From Clostridium isatidis (GTDB lineage: Bacteria; Bacillota; Clostridia; Clostridiales; Clostridiaceae), in NCBI RefSeq assembly GCF_002285495.1, contig NZ_CP016786.1, forward strand, positions 2,426,001 through 2,490,000: a DNA stretch of 64,000 nucleotides. The letters run 5' to 3'. A program made the position numbers and the translations under genes. Shown here one piece after another: positions 16,594-25,586 of this stretch. The notes beneath the pieces are model-generated. The model was not told the origin of the DNA and did no database searches. It saw only the letters and a list, made by a program, of their open reading frames with translations. Each line of letters begins with the position of its first letter. The first letter of the stretch is position 1.

Positions 16594-17541
16594 TTATCTC
16601 TTTCCTGTATCAAAAGGTTGTCCTTCAGCTTTTGGTGCACGAGAAGATTTAGAGAAAAATATTAAAGCTATTAAAGTTACAATGTATGGGAAAGTTTTTA
16701 ATAATATACCTGGTATTTCTGATAAAGCTGGTATAGCTTGTGATACATTGGCTATTGTTGAAGCAAATCCAAAGAAGAAAGTTGCTCCTAAAATACCTAA
16801 CGGTCTCCATTGACCAAATATTAAGGCAGCCAATGATAAGAAACCAAGACCTGCTACATTACCATTAAACTCTCCTGAATATGTTAATAGCATAGTTGCT
16901 CCTCCTAAAGCTGCTAAGCCTCCAGAAGCAAGAACTCCAAAATATCTCATTTTATATACATTTACACCTGCTGCCGCTACAGCTTCAGGGTGTTCACCAC
17001 AAGCTCTTAATCTTAATCCAAAAGCAGTTTTATATAATAAAAATACGCTAAGAGCTAAAATTATTATTGCAAGCCATGTTGTTGGATATGCTCTTTCAAA
17101 AAATAGTGGTCCGATAATTGGAAGCTTAGATAATACAGGAACATCTGTAGGAAGAAATCCATTTGTAACTCTAATATTACCACTTCCAGTAATGTTTCTG
17201 GCTAAGAATACTGTTAATGCACCAGCCATCATATTAATAGCAGTACCACTTATTGTTTGATCTGCATTTAAGTTTATACTTGCAAAAGCATGTAATATTG
17301 AGAAGAGAACGCCAGCTAAGAATGCTGCCAATAATCCTATCCAAAGGGCTCCAGGTACACCATTAGCCTGTAATTTAGAAACTGTAAGAGCCCCTGTAAA
17401 TGATCCAATTATCATTAATCCATCTAGTCCTATATTAATAATTCCACTTCTTTCACTATAAAGAGCTCCAAGAGCTGTTAATAACATTGGAACTGTATAG
17501 GCTATCGCATATGGAAAAATTTGTTCTATTATTGTCCACAT
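16594..17541 (-). CDS. nupQ: Nucleoside ABC transporter permease (NupQ/YufQ type)
   Basis: A 315-residue permease with about eight to ten membrane helices, of the BPD_transp_2 family that partners BMP-family nucleoside-binding lipoproteins. It has the family segments G-L-R-L-R-A-C-G-E-H-P-E-A-V-A-A-A-G and R-S-G-I-I-N-I-G-L-D-G-L-M. Its start overlaps the stop of the preceding permease by one base (TAATG). With that gene it forms the heteromeric membrane channel. Confidence 0.9.
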   Translation of the reverse strand: MWTIIEQIFPYAIAYTVPMLLTALGALYSERSGIINIGLDGLMIIGSFTGALTVSKLQANGVPGALWIGLLAAFLAGVLFSILHAFASINLNADQTISGTAINMMAGALTVFLARNITGSGNIRVTNGFLPTDVPVLSKLPIIGPLFFERAYPTTWLAIIILALSVFLLYKTAFGLRLRACGEHPEAVAAAGVNVYKMRYFGVLASGGLAALGGATMLLTYSGEFNGNVAGLGFLSLAALIFGQWRPLGILGATFFFGFASTIANVSQAIPALSEIPGILLKTFPYIVTLIALIFFSKSSRAPKAEGQPFDTGKR

Positions 17542-18614
17542 TATTTTTCCACCGTCCTTTCAGCAGCCTTTTTTTCATTCTTTTTCTTCACAAATTTATT
17601 GATTAACTTGTCCATTATCAAGCTTGTTGCTGCAAAATATATTATAGTTGCCATTATTGTATCAGCAAGTTCTGGCGGTACCTTTACTGCTGCATTCATA
17701 AATCCCCTGCCTACATAAAGAAGACCAAAGAATAATCCTGAGAAGAATACCCCAATAGGGCTGCTTGCTCCTAATAATGCAACTGCAATACCATCAAAGC
17801 CTTGACTTGGCATAACACCAATCTGCATTATATTTGAATTTCCTGAATATTGAATAACTCCAGCTAAACCAGATAATGCACCAGCTATTGCCATAGATAT
17901 CATTATATTTCTGTTAACCGGCATACCTGCATATTCTGCTCCAAATCTGTTAAATCCAACAGCTTTAAGCTCATATCCAAGCACTGTTTTATTTAAGATA
18001 AACCATACAGCTGCAACTGCAATTAAAGCTAAGAAAATTCCTAAATTAATGAAGGAATTATCAAATAGGTTTGTAAGCCACGAAACCCTTAAAGTTGCAG
18101 TTTCTGGAAGCATCTTAGATTCTGTTTCTAAGAAATCTCCCTTAAAGTAAGACGGAATTAAATAATATACTGACCAGTAAGCAATCCAGTTCATCATAAT
18201 GGCAGAAACAACTTCGTTTACGTTAAACCTTGCTTTTAACAGGCCTGGAACCGCTCCCCATAATGCTCCAGCTAAAGTACCAAGTATAACTATCATAGGT
18301 ACAAGAATAATTTTTGGTAAATCAAAAGTTAATCCGACAGCTATTGCTGTAAAACCTCCTGCCAGCATTTGTCCAGGTGTACCAATGTTAAACAAACCAG
18401 TTTTAAATGCAAAGGCTACTGAAAGTCCTGTTAACACTAATGGAGTAGCTGTGGCAATTGTGTTACCTATTCTCTCCATATTCATAAGTCCACCTTTAAA
18501 CAGGTATAAATATCCTTCAAATGGATTAAAGGACATAATAGCCATTAATATTGCTCCTGCTATCATTCCAAGTAATGTTGCCAATAACGATTTTAAAACT
18601 TGATGCTTTCCCAT
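17541..18614 (-). CDS. nupP: Nucleoside ABC transporter permease (NupP/YufP type)
   Basis: A 357-residue permease with many membrane helices, partner of the NupQ-like protein. The EAA-like cytoplasmic segment Y-E-L-K-A-V-G-F-N-R-F-G-A-E-Y-A-G is present. An in-frame GTG at 18626 lies inside the ribosome site GAGAGGTG, so the ATG at 18614 is preferred; it begins one base after the ATPase gene's stop. The last 20 or so residues are highly charged and cytoplasmic. Confidence 0.9.
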   Translation of the reverse strand: MGKHQVLKSLLATLLGMIAGAILMAIMSFNPFEGYLYLFKGGLMNMERIGNTIATATPLVLTGLSVAFAFKTGLFNIGTPGQMLAGGFTAIAVGLTFDLPKIILVPMIVILGTLAGALWGAVPGLLKARFNVNEVVSAIMMNWIAYWSVYYLIPSYFKGDFLETESKMLPETATLRVSWLTNLFDNSFINLGIFLALIAVAAVWFILNKTVLGYELKAVGFNRFGAEYAGMPVNRNIMISMAIAGALSGLAGVIQYSGNSNIMQIGVMPSQGFDGIAVALLGASSPIGVFFSGLFFGLLYVGRGFMNAAVKVPPELADTIMATIIYFAATSLIMDKLINKFVKKKNEKKAAERTVEK

Positions 18615-18615
18615 T

Positions 18616-20136
18616 TTAGCTTTCACCTCTCTTTATCCCTGCCATTAATAGTCCAACTTCATTTTCGTTAGTTTCGTCGGCTTTTACAATTCCAACAAGT
18701 TCACCATTATTAACTACTGCAATTCTATCAGAAACATTTAAAATTTCGTCTAATTCTAATGATACTAAAAGAACTGCTTTTCCATTATCTCTTTGTTCAA
18801 CAAGTCTTTTATGTATATACTCTATTGATCCTACATCTAATCCTCTTGTTGGCTGTACTGCTATTAAAAGATCAGGATCTGATGCAACTTCACGTCCAAT
18901 AATAGCCTTTTGTTGGTTACCTCCTGATAAGGATCTTGCTATAGATTTTCCGCCTTCACCTGATCTAACATCAAAGTTTTCTATTATTTCATCAGAATAT
19001 TCGGTTATTTTTTCCATATTTATAAGTCCATTTTTAGAAAATGGTTCATTTTTATATGCTTTAAGAACCATATTATTTTCAACTGTATAATCTAAAATTA
19101 ATCCTCTCTTATGTCTATCTTCTGGTATATGAGCAATTCCTAAATCTATTCTTTCTCTAATCGAAGAATTTGTTATATCCTTTCCATTAAAGACTATTTT
19201 TCCTTCTTCAACTGGCCTCATACCTGTTATAGCTTCTACTAGTTCAGTTTGACCATTTCCTTCAACTCCAGCTATACCAACTATCTCACCTTTTCTAACT
19301 GATAACGAAAAGTTTTTTAAGCCAAGAACTTTTTTATTATTTTTAACTGATAAGTTTTCAACCTTAAGTACTTCTTCCTTTGGCTTTGCTTCTTGCTTTT
19401 CTACTTTGAAAGATACTTGCCTTCCAACCATCATTTTTGCCATTTCTGCTTCAGTAGTTGACTTAACATCTACTGTTCCAATATATTTACCTCTTCTTAT
19501 TACTGTACATCTATCAGCAGCAGCTTTTATTTCCTTTAATTTATGAGTAATTAAAATAATAGATTTGCCTTCTTTTATAAGGCTTTTCATAATTTGAATT
19601 AGATCTTGTATTTCTTGTGGAGTTAAAACGGCTGTAGGCTCGTCAAATATTAATACCTCAGCATTTCTATATAGCATTTTTAAAATTTCAACACGTTGCT
19701 GCATACCAACTGAAATGTCTTCAATTTTTGCATATGGATCAACGTTTAATCCATAAGTTTTTGATAATTCAGCTATTCTGTTAGCAGCTTTCTTTATATC
19801 AACAGTTAAAAACTTCTTAGGTTCACTACCTAAGATAATATTTTCTGTTACTGTAAAATTTTCAACTAATTTAAAATGTTGATGAACCATACCTATTCCT
19901 AAATCATTGGCAATATTAGGATTAGAAATTTTAACTTCTTTTCCTTTTACCTTTATAGTTCCCTTGTCTGGCAAATACATTCCAAACAGCATTCCCATTA
20001 ATGTAGATTTACCTGCACCATTTTCTCCTAAAAGAGCGTGAATTTCTCCCTTTTTAAGTTGTAAAGTAATATTATCATTTGCTACAATTCCTGGAAACTC
20101 TTTTCGAATATTTAGCATTTCTACTACATAATCCAT
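18616..20136 (-). CDS. nupO: Nucleoside ABC transporter ATPase, tandem domains (NupO/YufO type)
   Basis: A 506-residue ATPase with two ABC domains in one chain. Domain 1 has a complete Walker A (G-E-N-G-A-G-K-S-T), a signature that reads I-S-V-G-M-Q-Q-R-V, and Walker B L-I-F-D-E-P-T. Domain 2 has a degenerate P-loop (G-V-E-G-N-G-Q-T-E-L) but a good signature (L-S-G-G-N-Q-Q-K). This asymmetry is normal in the sugar and nucleoside tandem ATPases. The gene is second in the operon, after the binding lipoprotein. Confidence 0.93.
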   Translation of the reverse strand: MDYVVEMLNIRKEFPGIVANDNITLQLKKGEIHALLGENGAGKSTLMGMLFGMYLPDKGTIKVKGKEVKISNPNIANDLGIGMVHQHFKLVENFTVTENIILGSEPKKFLTVDIKKAANRIAELSKTYGLNVDPYAKIEDISVGMQQRVEILKMLYRNAEVLIFDEPTAVLTPQEIQDLIQIMKSLIKEGKSIILITHKLKEIKAAADRCTVIRRGKYIGTVDVKSTTEAEMAKMMVGRQVSFKVEKQEAKPKEEVLKVENLSVKNNKKVLGLKNFSLSVRKGEIVGIAGVEGNGQTELVEAITGMRPVEEGKIVFNGKDITNSSIRERIDLGIAHIPEDRHKRGLILDYTVENNMVLKAYKNEPFSKNGLINMEKITEYSDEIIENFDVRSGEGGKSIARSLSGGNQQKAIIGREVASDPDLLIAVQPTRGLDVGSIEYIHKRLVEQRDNGKAVLLVSLELDEILNVSDRIAVVNNGELVGIVKADETNENEVGLLMAGIKRGES

Positions 20137-20210
20137 CTAATTCACCACTTTCTGTGTAATACTTATTAGGAAATTTAAGGGTCCCCCCTTAAATTCCCTA
20201 ATCCATATAA

Positions 20211-21314
20211 TTATTTAATTAAATTACCTTGTTCAGCACTTACTTTAATATCTCCACTCTTAATCTTTTCAAATACTTCATTAACTTTTGAAATTGTATC
20301 TTCTGATAAGTTTGGATTTTCCTTTGGAAGGCCAACACCATCATTTGATGCATCAAATTTTAATATTTGACCACCTTTAAATTCTCCATTTAATTCATCT
20401 TTAATCATATCAAAAGTAGCAGTATCAATCTTCTTCATGGCAGAAGTTAATATTACTGATTTTTTTGCAGCTTCATCATAAATACCATCTGCATATTGGT
20501 CAACGTCAACACCAATCATCCAAACTTCTTGACCCTTTTGAACTCTTTGTTTAGCTTCATTTATAGCTCCAACACCAACTCCACCTGCTGCTGCAAATAT
20601 AGCTTTTACTCCATTGTCATACATAGTTGCTGCTAGTTGTTGTCCTGCTGCTGAGTTATCAAATGATCCTTGATACACTACATTTTCAGCTTTAATAGTC
20701 ATCTTTGTTCCTAAATTTTCATTAGCATAAGCTACCCCTTGTTGGAAGCCCCAGTTGAACTTTTGAACTGCTGGTATTTCCATACCACCTATAAATCCTA
20801 AGTCTCCCTCTTTTAATTCTGCTGCAGCTGCAACTCCTGCTAAGAATCCAGCTTGTTCTTCAGCAAAGAAGATAGCAATTGTGTTGTCTGATAAATCATA
20901 ATTATTATCTCCGCTATGTGGTGCACCATCTAGAATTACAAATTTAGCATCTTCATATTTCTTTTGAGCATTATAGATAGCAGTTTCAAACTTAAATCCA
21001 GGAGTAACTATAAACTTGTATCCTGTGTCATAAAGATTTGTAATTTCCTTCATATAATCTGCTTCAGTAGTACCTGCTGGTTTTAAGTAACTTGTTTCAA
21101 CTCCAAATTCTTCTCCAGCTCTTAAAATACCTTCCCAAGTTCCTTGGTTGAAGGATTTATCATCGATAGTTCCTGCATCAGTAACCATCCCTACTTTTAA
21201 ATCAGCTTTTTTATCTCCACCATTATCTGATGAATTAGAGTTTCCACCTCCACAGCCTACAAGGCCTGTAACCATAAGAGCTGAAAGTGTTAATGCTATT
21301 AATTTTTTCTTCAT
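20211..21314 (-). CDS. nupN: BMP-family nucleoside-binding lipoprotein (NupN/PnrA type)
   Basis: A 367-residue lipoprotein: a lysine-rich start, hydrophobic stretch and lipobox L-V-G-C near residue 19, then a Gly/Ser/Asn linker. The mature part has the BMP/Med fold signatures V-G-M-V-T-D-A-G-T-I-D-D-K-S-F-N-Q and G-F-I-G-G-M-E-I-P. These proteins bind purine nucleosides outside the membrane. The frame is open 19 codons further up, but the ATG at 21314 has TGGAGGG and begins a proper signal peptide. The LacI-family gene ends 74 bases upstream, so the regulator and transporter may share a transcript. Confidence 0.92.
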   Translation of the reverse strand: MKKKLIALTLSALMVTGLVGCGGGNSNSSDNGGDKKADLKVGMVTDAGTIDDKSFNQGTWEGILRAGEEFGVETSYLKPAGTTEADYMKEITNLYDTGYKFIVTPGFKFETAIYNAQKKYEDAKFVILDGAPHSGDNNYDLSDNTIAIFFAEEQAGFLAGVAAAAELKEGDLGFIGGMEIPAVQKFNWGFQQGVAYANENLGTKMTIKAENVVYQGSFDNSAAGQQLAATMYDNGVKAIFAAAGGVGVGAINEAKQRVQKGQEVWMIGVDVDQYADGIYDEAAKKSVILTSAMKKIDTATFDMIKDELNGEFKGGQILKFDASNDGVGLPKENPNLSEDTISKVNEVFEKIKSGDIKVSAEQGNLIK

Positions 21315-21388
21315 AATAATCCCTCCATTAAATAATATATATAGCAATCTTTGTATAACAAAGAAGTGCATTCTTATTGATAATTTTT

Positions 21389-22402
21389 TTAATACTTCTT
21401 TTCTGATCCATTTAATACTAACTTAGGTGGTATGCTTATTCTTTTAATTTTATCTTCCTTAGATTCAAATTTTTCTATTAATAATTTAATTGCTTCCTTT
21501 CCTAAATCAATAGGCGAATCTTCAATATAAGTCAGCTTTATACCTACTATATCAATCAAATCTATTTTATTAAAAGCTATCAAAGATATATCATCAGGGA
21601 TGCTCTTATTTTTCTCAAATACTCCTTTTATAACACCTAAAGTCATTTTATTACTACAAACTATTAAAGCAGTTGGTGGATTTTCCGTGTCTAAAAAGTT
21701 CTTTGTAATCTCATAAGCCTTTTCCAAAGAAAATTCACCATTTTTTATGTAGTCTTCACAAATTTCAATATTGTTTTCTGATAGTGCCTTTTTATATCCC
21801 TTTAATCTATTTTCAGATGTACTTGATTCAGTAATTCCTTTTATTATTCCAATTTTTCTATGGCCTTCTTTTATTAGGAGAGATGCTGCATCATAACCTC
21901 CCTTAAAATCATCAACAAATACTCCATTTAATTTAATATAATTTAAATCTGCTGATACTAAAACAATAGGCATGTCTAAACTTTCTATTGTTTCAATAAA
22001 ATCTTTTTCAAGATTATTGTTACTAAAACTTGGAGTCATTATTACCCCTTTTAATCTATGCTTTTTTATTTCCTTTAAGGCTTTAAGTTCACTATTTACA
22101 TCATTGTTAGTATTAAATAATATTATATTTAACCCCTTTTCTTCAGCAGTTTTACTTATACCTTTTATTATTTCTCCAAAATACGAGTTGGTTATATCTG
22201 GAACTATTATTCCAATTGTATTATTTTCCCTTTTAGAAAGGTTTCTCGCAATTGCACTTGGTACATAGTTCATCTCCTTGATTACCTCTAAAACCTTTTC
22301 TCTGGTTTCAGTTTTAACGTAAGAAGAATTATTTATTACTCTGGAAACTGTCGTTGGAGATACTCCTACTCTTTTCGCTATATCATCTATAGTTACTGCC
22401 AT
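21389..22402 (-). CDS. LacI-family transcriptional regulator
   Basis: A 337-residue repressor. The N-terminal helix-turn-helix reads V-T-I-D-D-I-A-K-R-V-G-V-S-P-T-T-V-S-R-V-I-N, followed by the hinge with Y-V-P-S-A-I-A-R-N-L. The rest is a periplasmic-binding-protein-like ligand domain. An ATG 12 codons up is open, but the one at 22402 has AGGAG and begins at the conserved helix. It is directly upstream of the nucleoside transporter genes, so its ligand may be a nucleoside or ribose; this is inference only. Two matching palindromes lie in its own promoter region. Confidence 0.92.
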   Translation of the reverse strand: MAVTIDDIAKRVGVSPTTVSRVINNSSYVKTETREKVLEVIKEMNYVPSAIARNLSKRENNTIGIIVPDITNSYFGEIIKGISKTAEEKGLNIILFNTNNDVNSELKALKEIKKHRLKGVIMTPSFSNNNLEKDFIETIESLDMPIVLVSADLNYIKLNGVFVDDFKGGYDAASLLIKEGHRKIGIIKGITESSTSENRLKGYKKALSENNIEICEDYIKNGEFSLEKAYEITKNFLDTENPPTALIVCSNKMTLGVIKGVFEKNKSIPDDISLIAFNKIDLIDIVGIKLTYIEDSPIDLGKEAIKLLIEKFESKEDKIKRISIPPKLVLNGSEKKY

Positions 22403-22564
22403 GTCTATACTCCTTGTACAAATAGTTAAAAATTCCATATTTTACTCTCTCTATATTATATAACTAATAATATAGAGAATTCTAGTATCTAAAATTAAAT
22501 TACATATTTTTTATTTTTAAAAACTTTTTATTAATTATTTGGTAAGTTATTTATAAAAAAATGC

Positions 22565-22578
22565 TGTAACCGGTTTCT
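22565..22578 (-). promoter_or_regulatory. LacI/CcpA-type operator, proximal
   Basis: TGTAACCGGTTTCT on the plus strand fits the TGWAANCGNTNWCA consensus of CcpA and related LacI-family sites in 13 of 14 positions. It lies between the candidate start of transcription and the lacI-family gene. Confidence 0.6.
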
Positions 22579-22605
22579 TTAAATATAATAAAAGTTATCT
22601 ATAAA

Positions 22606-22611
22606 ATTATA
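22606..22611 (-). promoter_or_regulatory. Possible -10 element of the lacI-family gene
   Basis: TATAAT on the minus strand, placed between the two operator-like palindromes. The matching -35 region would coincide with the distal palindrome and is itself a poor hexamer. Confidence 0.4.
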
Positions 22612-22627
22612 ACTAAAGCTTTCTAGT

Positions 22628-22641
22628 GGAAATCGATTACA
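22628..22641 (-). promoter_or_regulatory. LacI/CcpA-type operator, distal
   Basis: On the minus strand TGTAATCGATTTCC, again 13 of 14 matches to TGWAANCGNTNWCA. Its centre lies 63 bases from the proximal site, six turns of B-DNA. The remainder of the 22403-22797 gap is AT-rich with no gene. Confidence 0.6.
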
Positions 22642-22797
22642 AAAGTTAATAGTATAAAATTTCCTAGTATTTCTTTTATTATAATTTTATTAAAATTTCT
22701 ATATATTTATTCTTATTAAGATTACTTGTCCAAAAAGATTACGCAAATATTTATATATAGAAATATTTTTCTATACTTATATAATATAATAAAAACT

Positions 22798-22836
22798 AAA
22801 GAATGCAAAGATATTTTTATTAACTTTACATTCTTT
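22798..22836 (-). terminator. Intrinsic terminator of the 103-residue protein gene
   Basis: On the minus strand a 13-bp stem (AAAGAATGTAAAG with CTTTGCATTCTTT, one G-U pair) followed by AGTTTTTATT. It overlaps the end of the upstream reading frame. Confidence 0.8.
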
Positions 22837-23137
22837 TATATATTCTTTCTATCCCCTCTTCAATTGTAAAATATGTATCCCTAAATTCCTTATTAATTAA
22901 AAGTTTTTCTTCTGCTTTATTAACGTTATATTTTATACTTCTTTTACTTCCAAGATCTATTATTTTATTAATCATTTCTTTATCTAAACAATTATATTTC
23001 TTTAAAAGCAATAAATATAAATATTTATTTTCCTTCTTTTTTAATATTTCTTTTAAATTTTTAGAATCTATATTTAAATAAGAACATAACACATTTGTAA
23101 CAATAATAATTTTATTTAATTTATATTCTTGCTTCAT
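22826..23137 (-). CDS. Small protein of unknown function
   Basis: A 103-residue, lysine-rich protein that I do not recognise. It looks all-helical, with no signal peptide, membrane helix or metal motif. A GAGGTGATTA ribosome site at good spacing and a terminator at its end support it as a real gene. It lies between the LacI-family regulator and the DUF1934 gene, on the same strand as both, but is separated from each by AT-rich gaps. Confidence 0.6.
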   Translation of the reverse strand: MKQEYKLNKIIIVTNVLCSYLNIDSKNLKEILKKKENKYLYLLLLKKYNCLDKEMINKIIDLGSKRSIKYNVNKAEEKLLINKEFRDTYFTIEEGIERIYKRM

Positions 23138-23217
23138 ATAATCACCTCTTAACTATAATTATTACCTTATTTCTTAAAAGTAATCAGCTTTTATTAATGA
23201 TTAATGAGCTAAATCTT

Positions 23218-23267
23218 ATAAAAAATGCACAATATAGAACAATATTATCTACTCTATATTGTGCATT
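23218..23267 (-). terminator. Intrinsic terminator of the DUF1934 gene
   Basis: A perfect 14-bp stem (arms 23224-23237 and 23254-23267) around a 16-base loop, followed on the minus strand by TTTTTTAT. It begins five bases after the stop codon. Confidence 0.9.
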
Positions 23268-23271
23268 AATA

Positions 23272-23688
23272 CTAATTTATTTTTACACTTACTGTTAAAT
23301 TTGTTTTAATAGGTGGTTGTCCACCAAGTGCCATTGAATATTTTGCAAAAATATCTCCGCCATTTTCATCAATATCTAGTTTTAATTCATCAGTATGAAT
23401 TTGTAAATCTAAAACCCCATAAGGTGTATTGTACATTGATATAGAAGTCTCACCTTCTTTAAAATTCATTCTAGCACTTGTACTTCCTTCTCTTTCAAGA
23501 ACTAATTCATTTTCTAATATTTTTAATGTAGTTGTTGTACCTTCCATACCAGATAATTCAGTTTCATTATATATAGCTTTATATCCATTTTCTATTTTTT
23601 CAAATTCACCAGGTGTAATAACTTCTATTACTTCATTAGTATCTAATTCATTAAAACTTTTTAATGATATAAATGCATTTTTCCCCAT
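23272..23688 (-). CDS. DUF1934 family beta-barrel protein (YwiB type)
   Basis: A 138-residue protein of the DUF1934 family, which adopts a calycin-like beta barrel and has no firm function. Evidence is the alternating beta pattern, E-F-E-K-I-E-N-G-Y-K-A-I-Y-N-E-T-E-L-S-G-M-E-G, the R-x-G-x-x-x-x-x-M-x-F segment and the C-terminal M-A-L-G-G-Q. In Bacillus it lies near argS; here it is between a small unknown gene and spoIIR. GGAGGATTAGT precedes the start. Confidence 0.8.
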   Translation of the reverse strand: MGKNAFISLKSFNELDTNEVIEVITPGEFEKIENGYKAIYNETELSGMEGTTTTLKILENELVLEREGSTSARMNFKEGETSISMYNTPYGVLDLQIHTDELKLDIDENGGDIFAKYSMALGGQPPIKTNLTVSVKIN

Positions 23689-23863
23689 ACTAATCCTCCA
23701 TTATATTTTAATATAACCTTTATCTATATTAGTTCCTTATCTACAAAGAAATATCTTGCTTTTAGTTATTATATTATAATAAAATTCAAATTATTTATCA
23801 AATTATATATATTTTAATTATATTATCTATATAAATCAATAATAAGTTATTGTATTTTATAGT

Positions 23864-24571
23864 TTATTTATCCTTATTATTAAAAATATTTTTTATAAAA
23901 TCAAAAATTTTAAATTTGAATTCTACTTTATTTTCCTGATCTTTATCATTTTTTTCATCATTTATTGTTTCCTTTTTTTCATTTTCTCCTTTTTTATCTT
24001 CATCTTCTAATGAATTTTCACCTTCATATTTTTCTATAGTTTCTTTAACATTATCAGTATCTATAGTTTCTTTAGTCTCATCTAAGAAGCACAAAGGCGG
24101 GAACATGACACACCACCAATTTTGTCCCTTTGCTTCGCCTATTAATATTCTATAAGCTTCATATTCCCCCTGTGGAAATATTACATCCCCATAAACTTTA
24201 TCAGGAAAATTTTCCTTAGAAAGAGTACTAGTTACTACATAATTATATCCTTTTCCTTTAATAACTTCTTTAGCTACATTTTCTATTTTCCCTCTATTTT
24301 CGATAATGAATTTTCTTGATTCTTCAAGATTTTTACTATCCTTTAGTTTATCATATACATAATCGATAACTGCATCTCTTACTTCTAATTTAAGTTGCTG
24401 ATCTTCTTCTGTGTCACTATTTGCTATTACATGAAATCTAATAATTTTATCTGCAATATCTTCATAAACTAATTCCTTATTCTCTATATCATTATTTTTA
24501 TAGCTGCTTGTACAACCAAAAAAACTTAATAAACTAATTATAAATATAAAAACAACAAAAATTTTTTTCAT
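23864..24571 (-). CDS. spoIIR: Stage II sporulation protein R
   Basis: A 235-residue secreted signal protein made in the forespore that triggers SpoIIGA to process pro-sigma-E in the mother cell. The N-terminus is a signal peptide ending in F-F-G-C, a weak lipobox. The family core is clear: K-I-I-R-F-H-V-I-A-N-S-D-T-E-E-D-Q-Q-L-K, then L-E-V-R-D-A-V, and G-Q-N-W-W-C-V-M-F-P-P-L-C-F. The last 60 or so residues are a charged Glu/Lys/Asp tail not shared by the family. The start has GGAGGTTTT upstream. Confidence 0.94.
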   Translation of the reverse strand: MKKIFVVFIFIISLLSFFGCTSSYKNNDIENKELVYEDIADKIIRFHVIANSDTEEDQQLKLEVRDAVIDYVYDKLKDSKNLEESRKFIIENRGKIENVAKEVIKGKGYNYVVTSTLSKENFPDKVYGDVIFPQGEYEAYRILIGEAKGQNWWCVMFPPLCFLDETKETIDTDNVKETIEKYEGENSLEDEDKKGENEKKETINDEKNDKDQENKVEFKFKIFDFIKNIFNNKDK

Positions 24572-24631
24572 AATAAAACCTCCATTTCATTCTAATTATT
24601 TACATATATTAGGAGGTTTATTCATTATATA

Positions 24632-25474
24632 TTAAAATGTTCTTGTTATATGTACTTCTTCATACCTTTCTTTCATTTTCTCGAAGCATTTTTGAGCTTT
24701 CTGCATATCTTCAAAAAATGCAAAAATTGTAGGCCCGCTTCCACTCATCATAGTTCCAATTGCACCTAAACGTCTCATTTCTTCTTTTATATTTATCAAT
24801 ATTTTATATTTTCTTAAAGTAACATTCTCAAGTAAATTCTTCATATTCTTAACCACAAGCTTTAAATCATCTTGCTCAATAGCCTTAATTAATTCATCAG
24901 TATTAGGATGATTTCTAACTTTTTCTAAATCAAAAGCTTCATATACACTTCTAGTAGAAATACCAAAAGGCGGCTTAACAATCACTATTATTTTATCCTT
25001 AAATCTCTTTAGCTCTGTAATCTTTTCTCCTATACCTTCGCATAAAGCAGTTCCACCTTTTATACAATAAGGAACATCTGCACCTAATTGTAAACCAAGT
25101 TTCATTAATTCATCATCATCTACATTTATATTAAACATTTTGTTCATTATTTTTAAAACAGCAGCTCCATCTGTACTTCCACCTGCTAAACCTGCAGAAA
25201 CAGGAATATTCTTTTTAATATATATATTAACCCCTTGTGATATATTATATTTTTCCATAAATAATTTCGCTGCTTTATAAGCTAAATTTCTTTCATCACG
25301 TGGCACATAACCTTTATTACACCCTATAGTAATGCCTTGTTCTTGTTTTTCTATAGTTATTTCATCATATAAATCTATGGTTTGCATTACCATTTCTAAT
25401 AAATGATATCCATCTTCTCTTTTTCCTATAATATCTAAAGATAAGTTAATCTTTGCATAGGCTTTTGCTCTCAT
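24632..25474 (-). CDS. ispE: 4-diphosphocytidyl-2-C-methyl-D-erythritol kinase
   Basis: A 280-residue GHMP kinase of the non-mevalonate isoprenoid pathway. The N-terminal A-K-I-N-L-S-L-D-I, the ATP-binding P-V-S-A-G-L-A-G-G-S-T-D-G-A-A and the C-terminal G-T-M-M-S-G-S-G-P-T-I-F are typical. The ATG at 25474 is chosen over an in-frame start ten codons up because it matches the family N-terminus and has AAGGAA. In Bacillus ispE also lies near veg and yabG, which are a few kilobases upstream here. Confidence 0.95.
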   Translation of the reverse strand: MRAKAYAKINLSLDIIGKREDGYHLLEMVMQTIDLYDEITIEKQEQGITIGCNKGYVPRDERNLAYKAAKLFMEKYNISQGVNIYIKKNIPVSAGLAGGSTDGAAVLKIMNKMFNINVDDDELMKLGLQLGADVPYCIKGGTALCEGIGEKITELKRFKDKIIVIVKPPFGISTRSVYEAFDLEKVRNHPNTDELIKAIEQDDLKLVVKNMKNLLENVTLRKYKILINIKEEMRRLGAIGTMMSGSGPTIFAFFEDMQKAQKCFEKMKERYEEVHITRTF

Positions 25475-25507
25475 ATTATTTTTCCTTTCAACTATAAACA
25501 TCATTTT

Positions 25508-25545
25508 AAAATAAACTTCAGAATATAACTTCTGAAGTTTATTTT
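25508..25545 (-). terminator. Inverted repeat after cphA
   Basis: A perfect 16-bp stem (arms 25508-25523 and 25530-25545) with a 6-base loop; the arm itself supplies the U-rich end. It lies 41 bases after the cphA stop and likely ends that transcript. Confidence 0.75.
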
Positions 25546-25586
25546 AATTATATATTTTTTTGATCTTATAGTAAACCAGGAAATCT

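Noticed and set aside
22565..22641. Purine riboswitch controlling the nucleoside transporter
   Set aside because: No purine aptamer core is found before nupN or before the lacI-family gene; the conserved features there are DNA palindromes.
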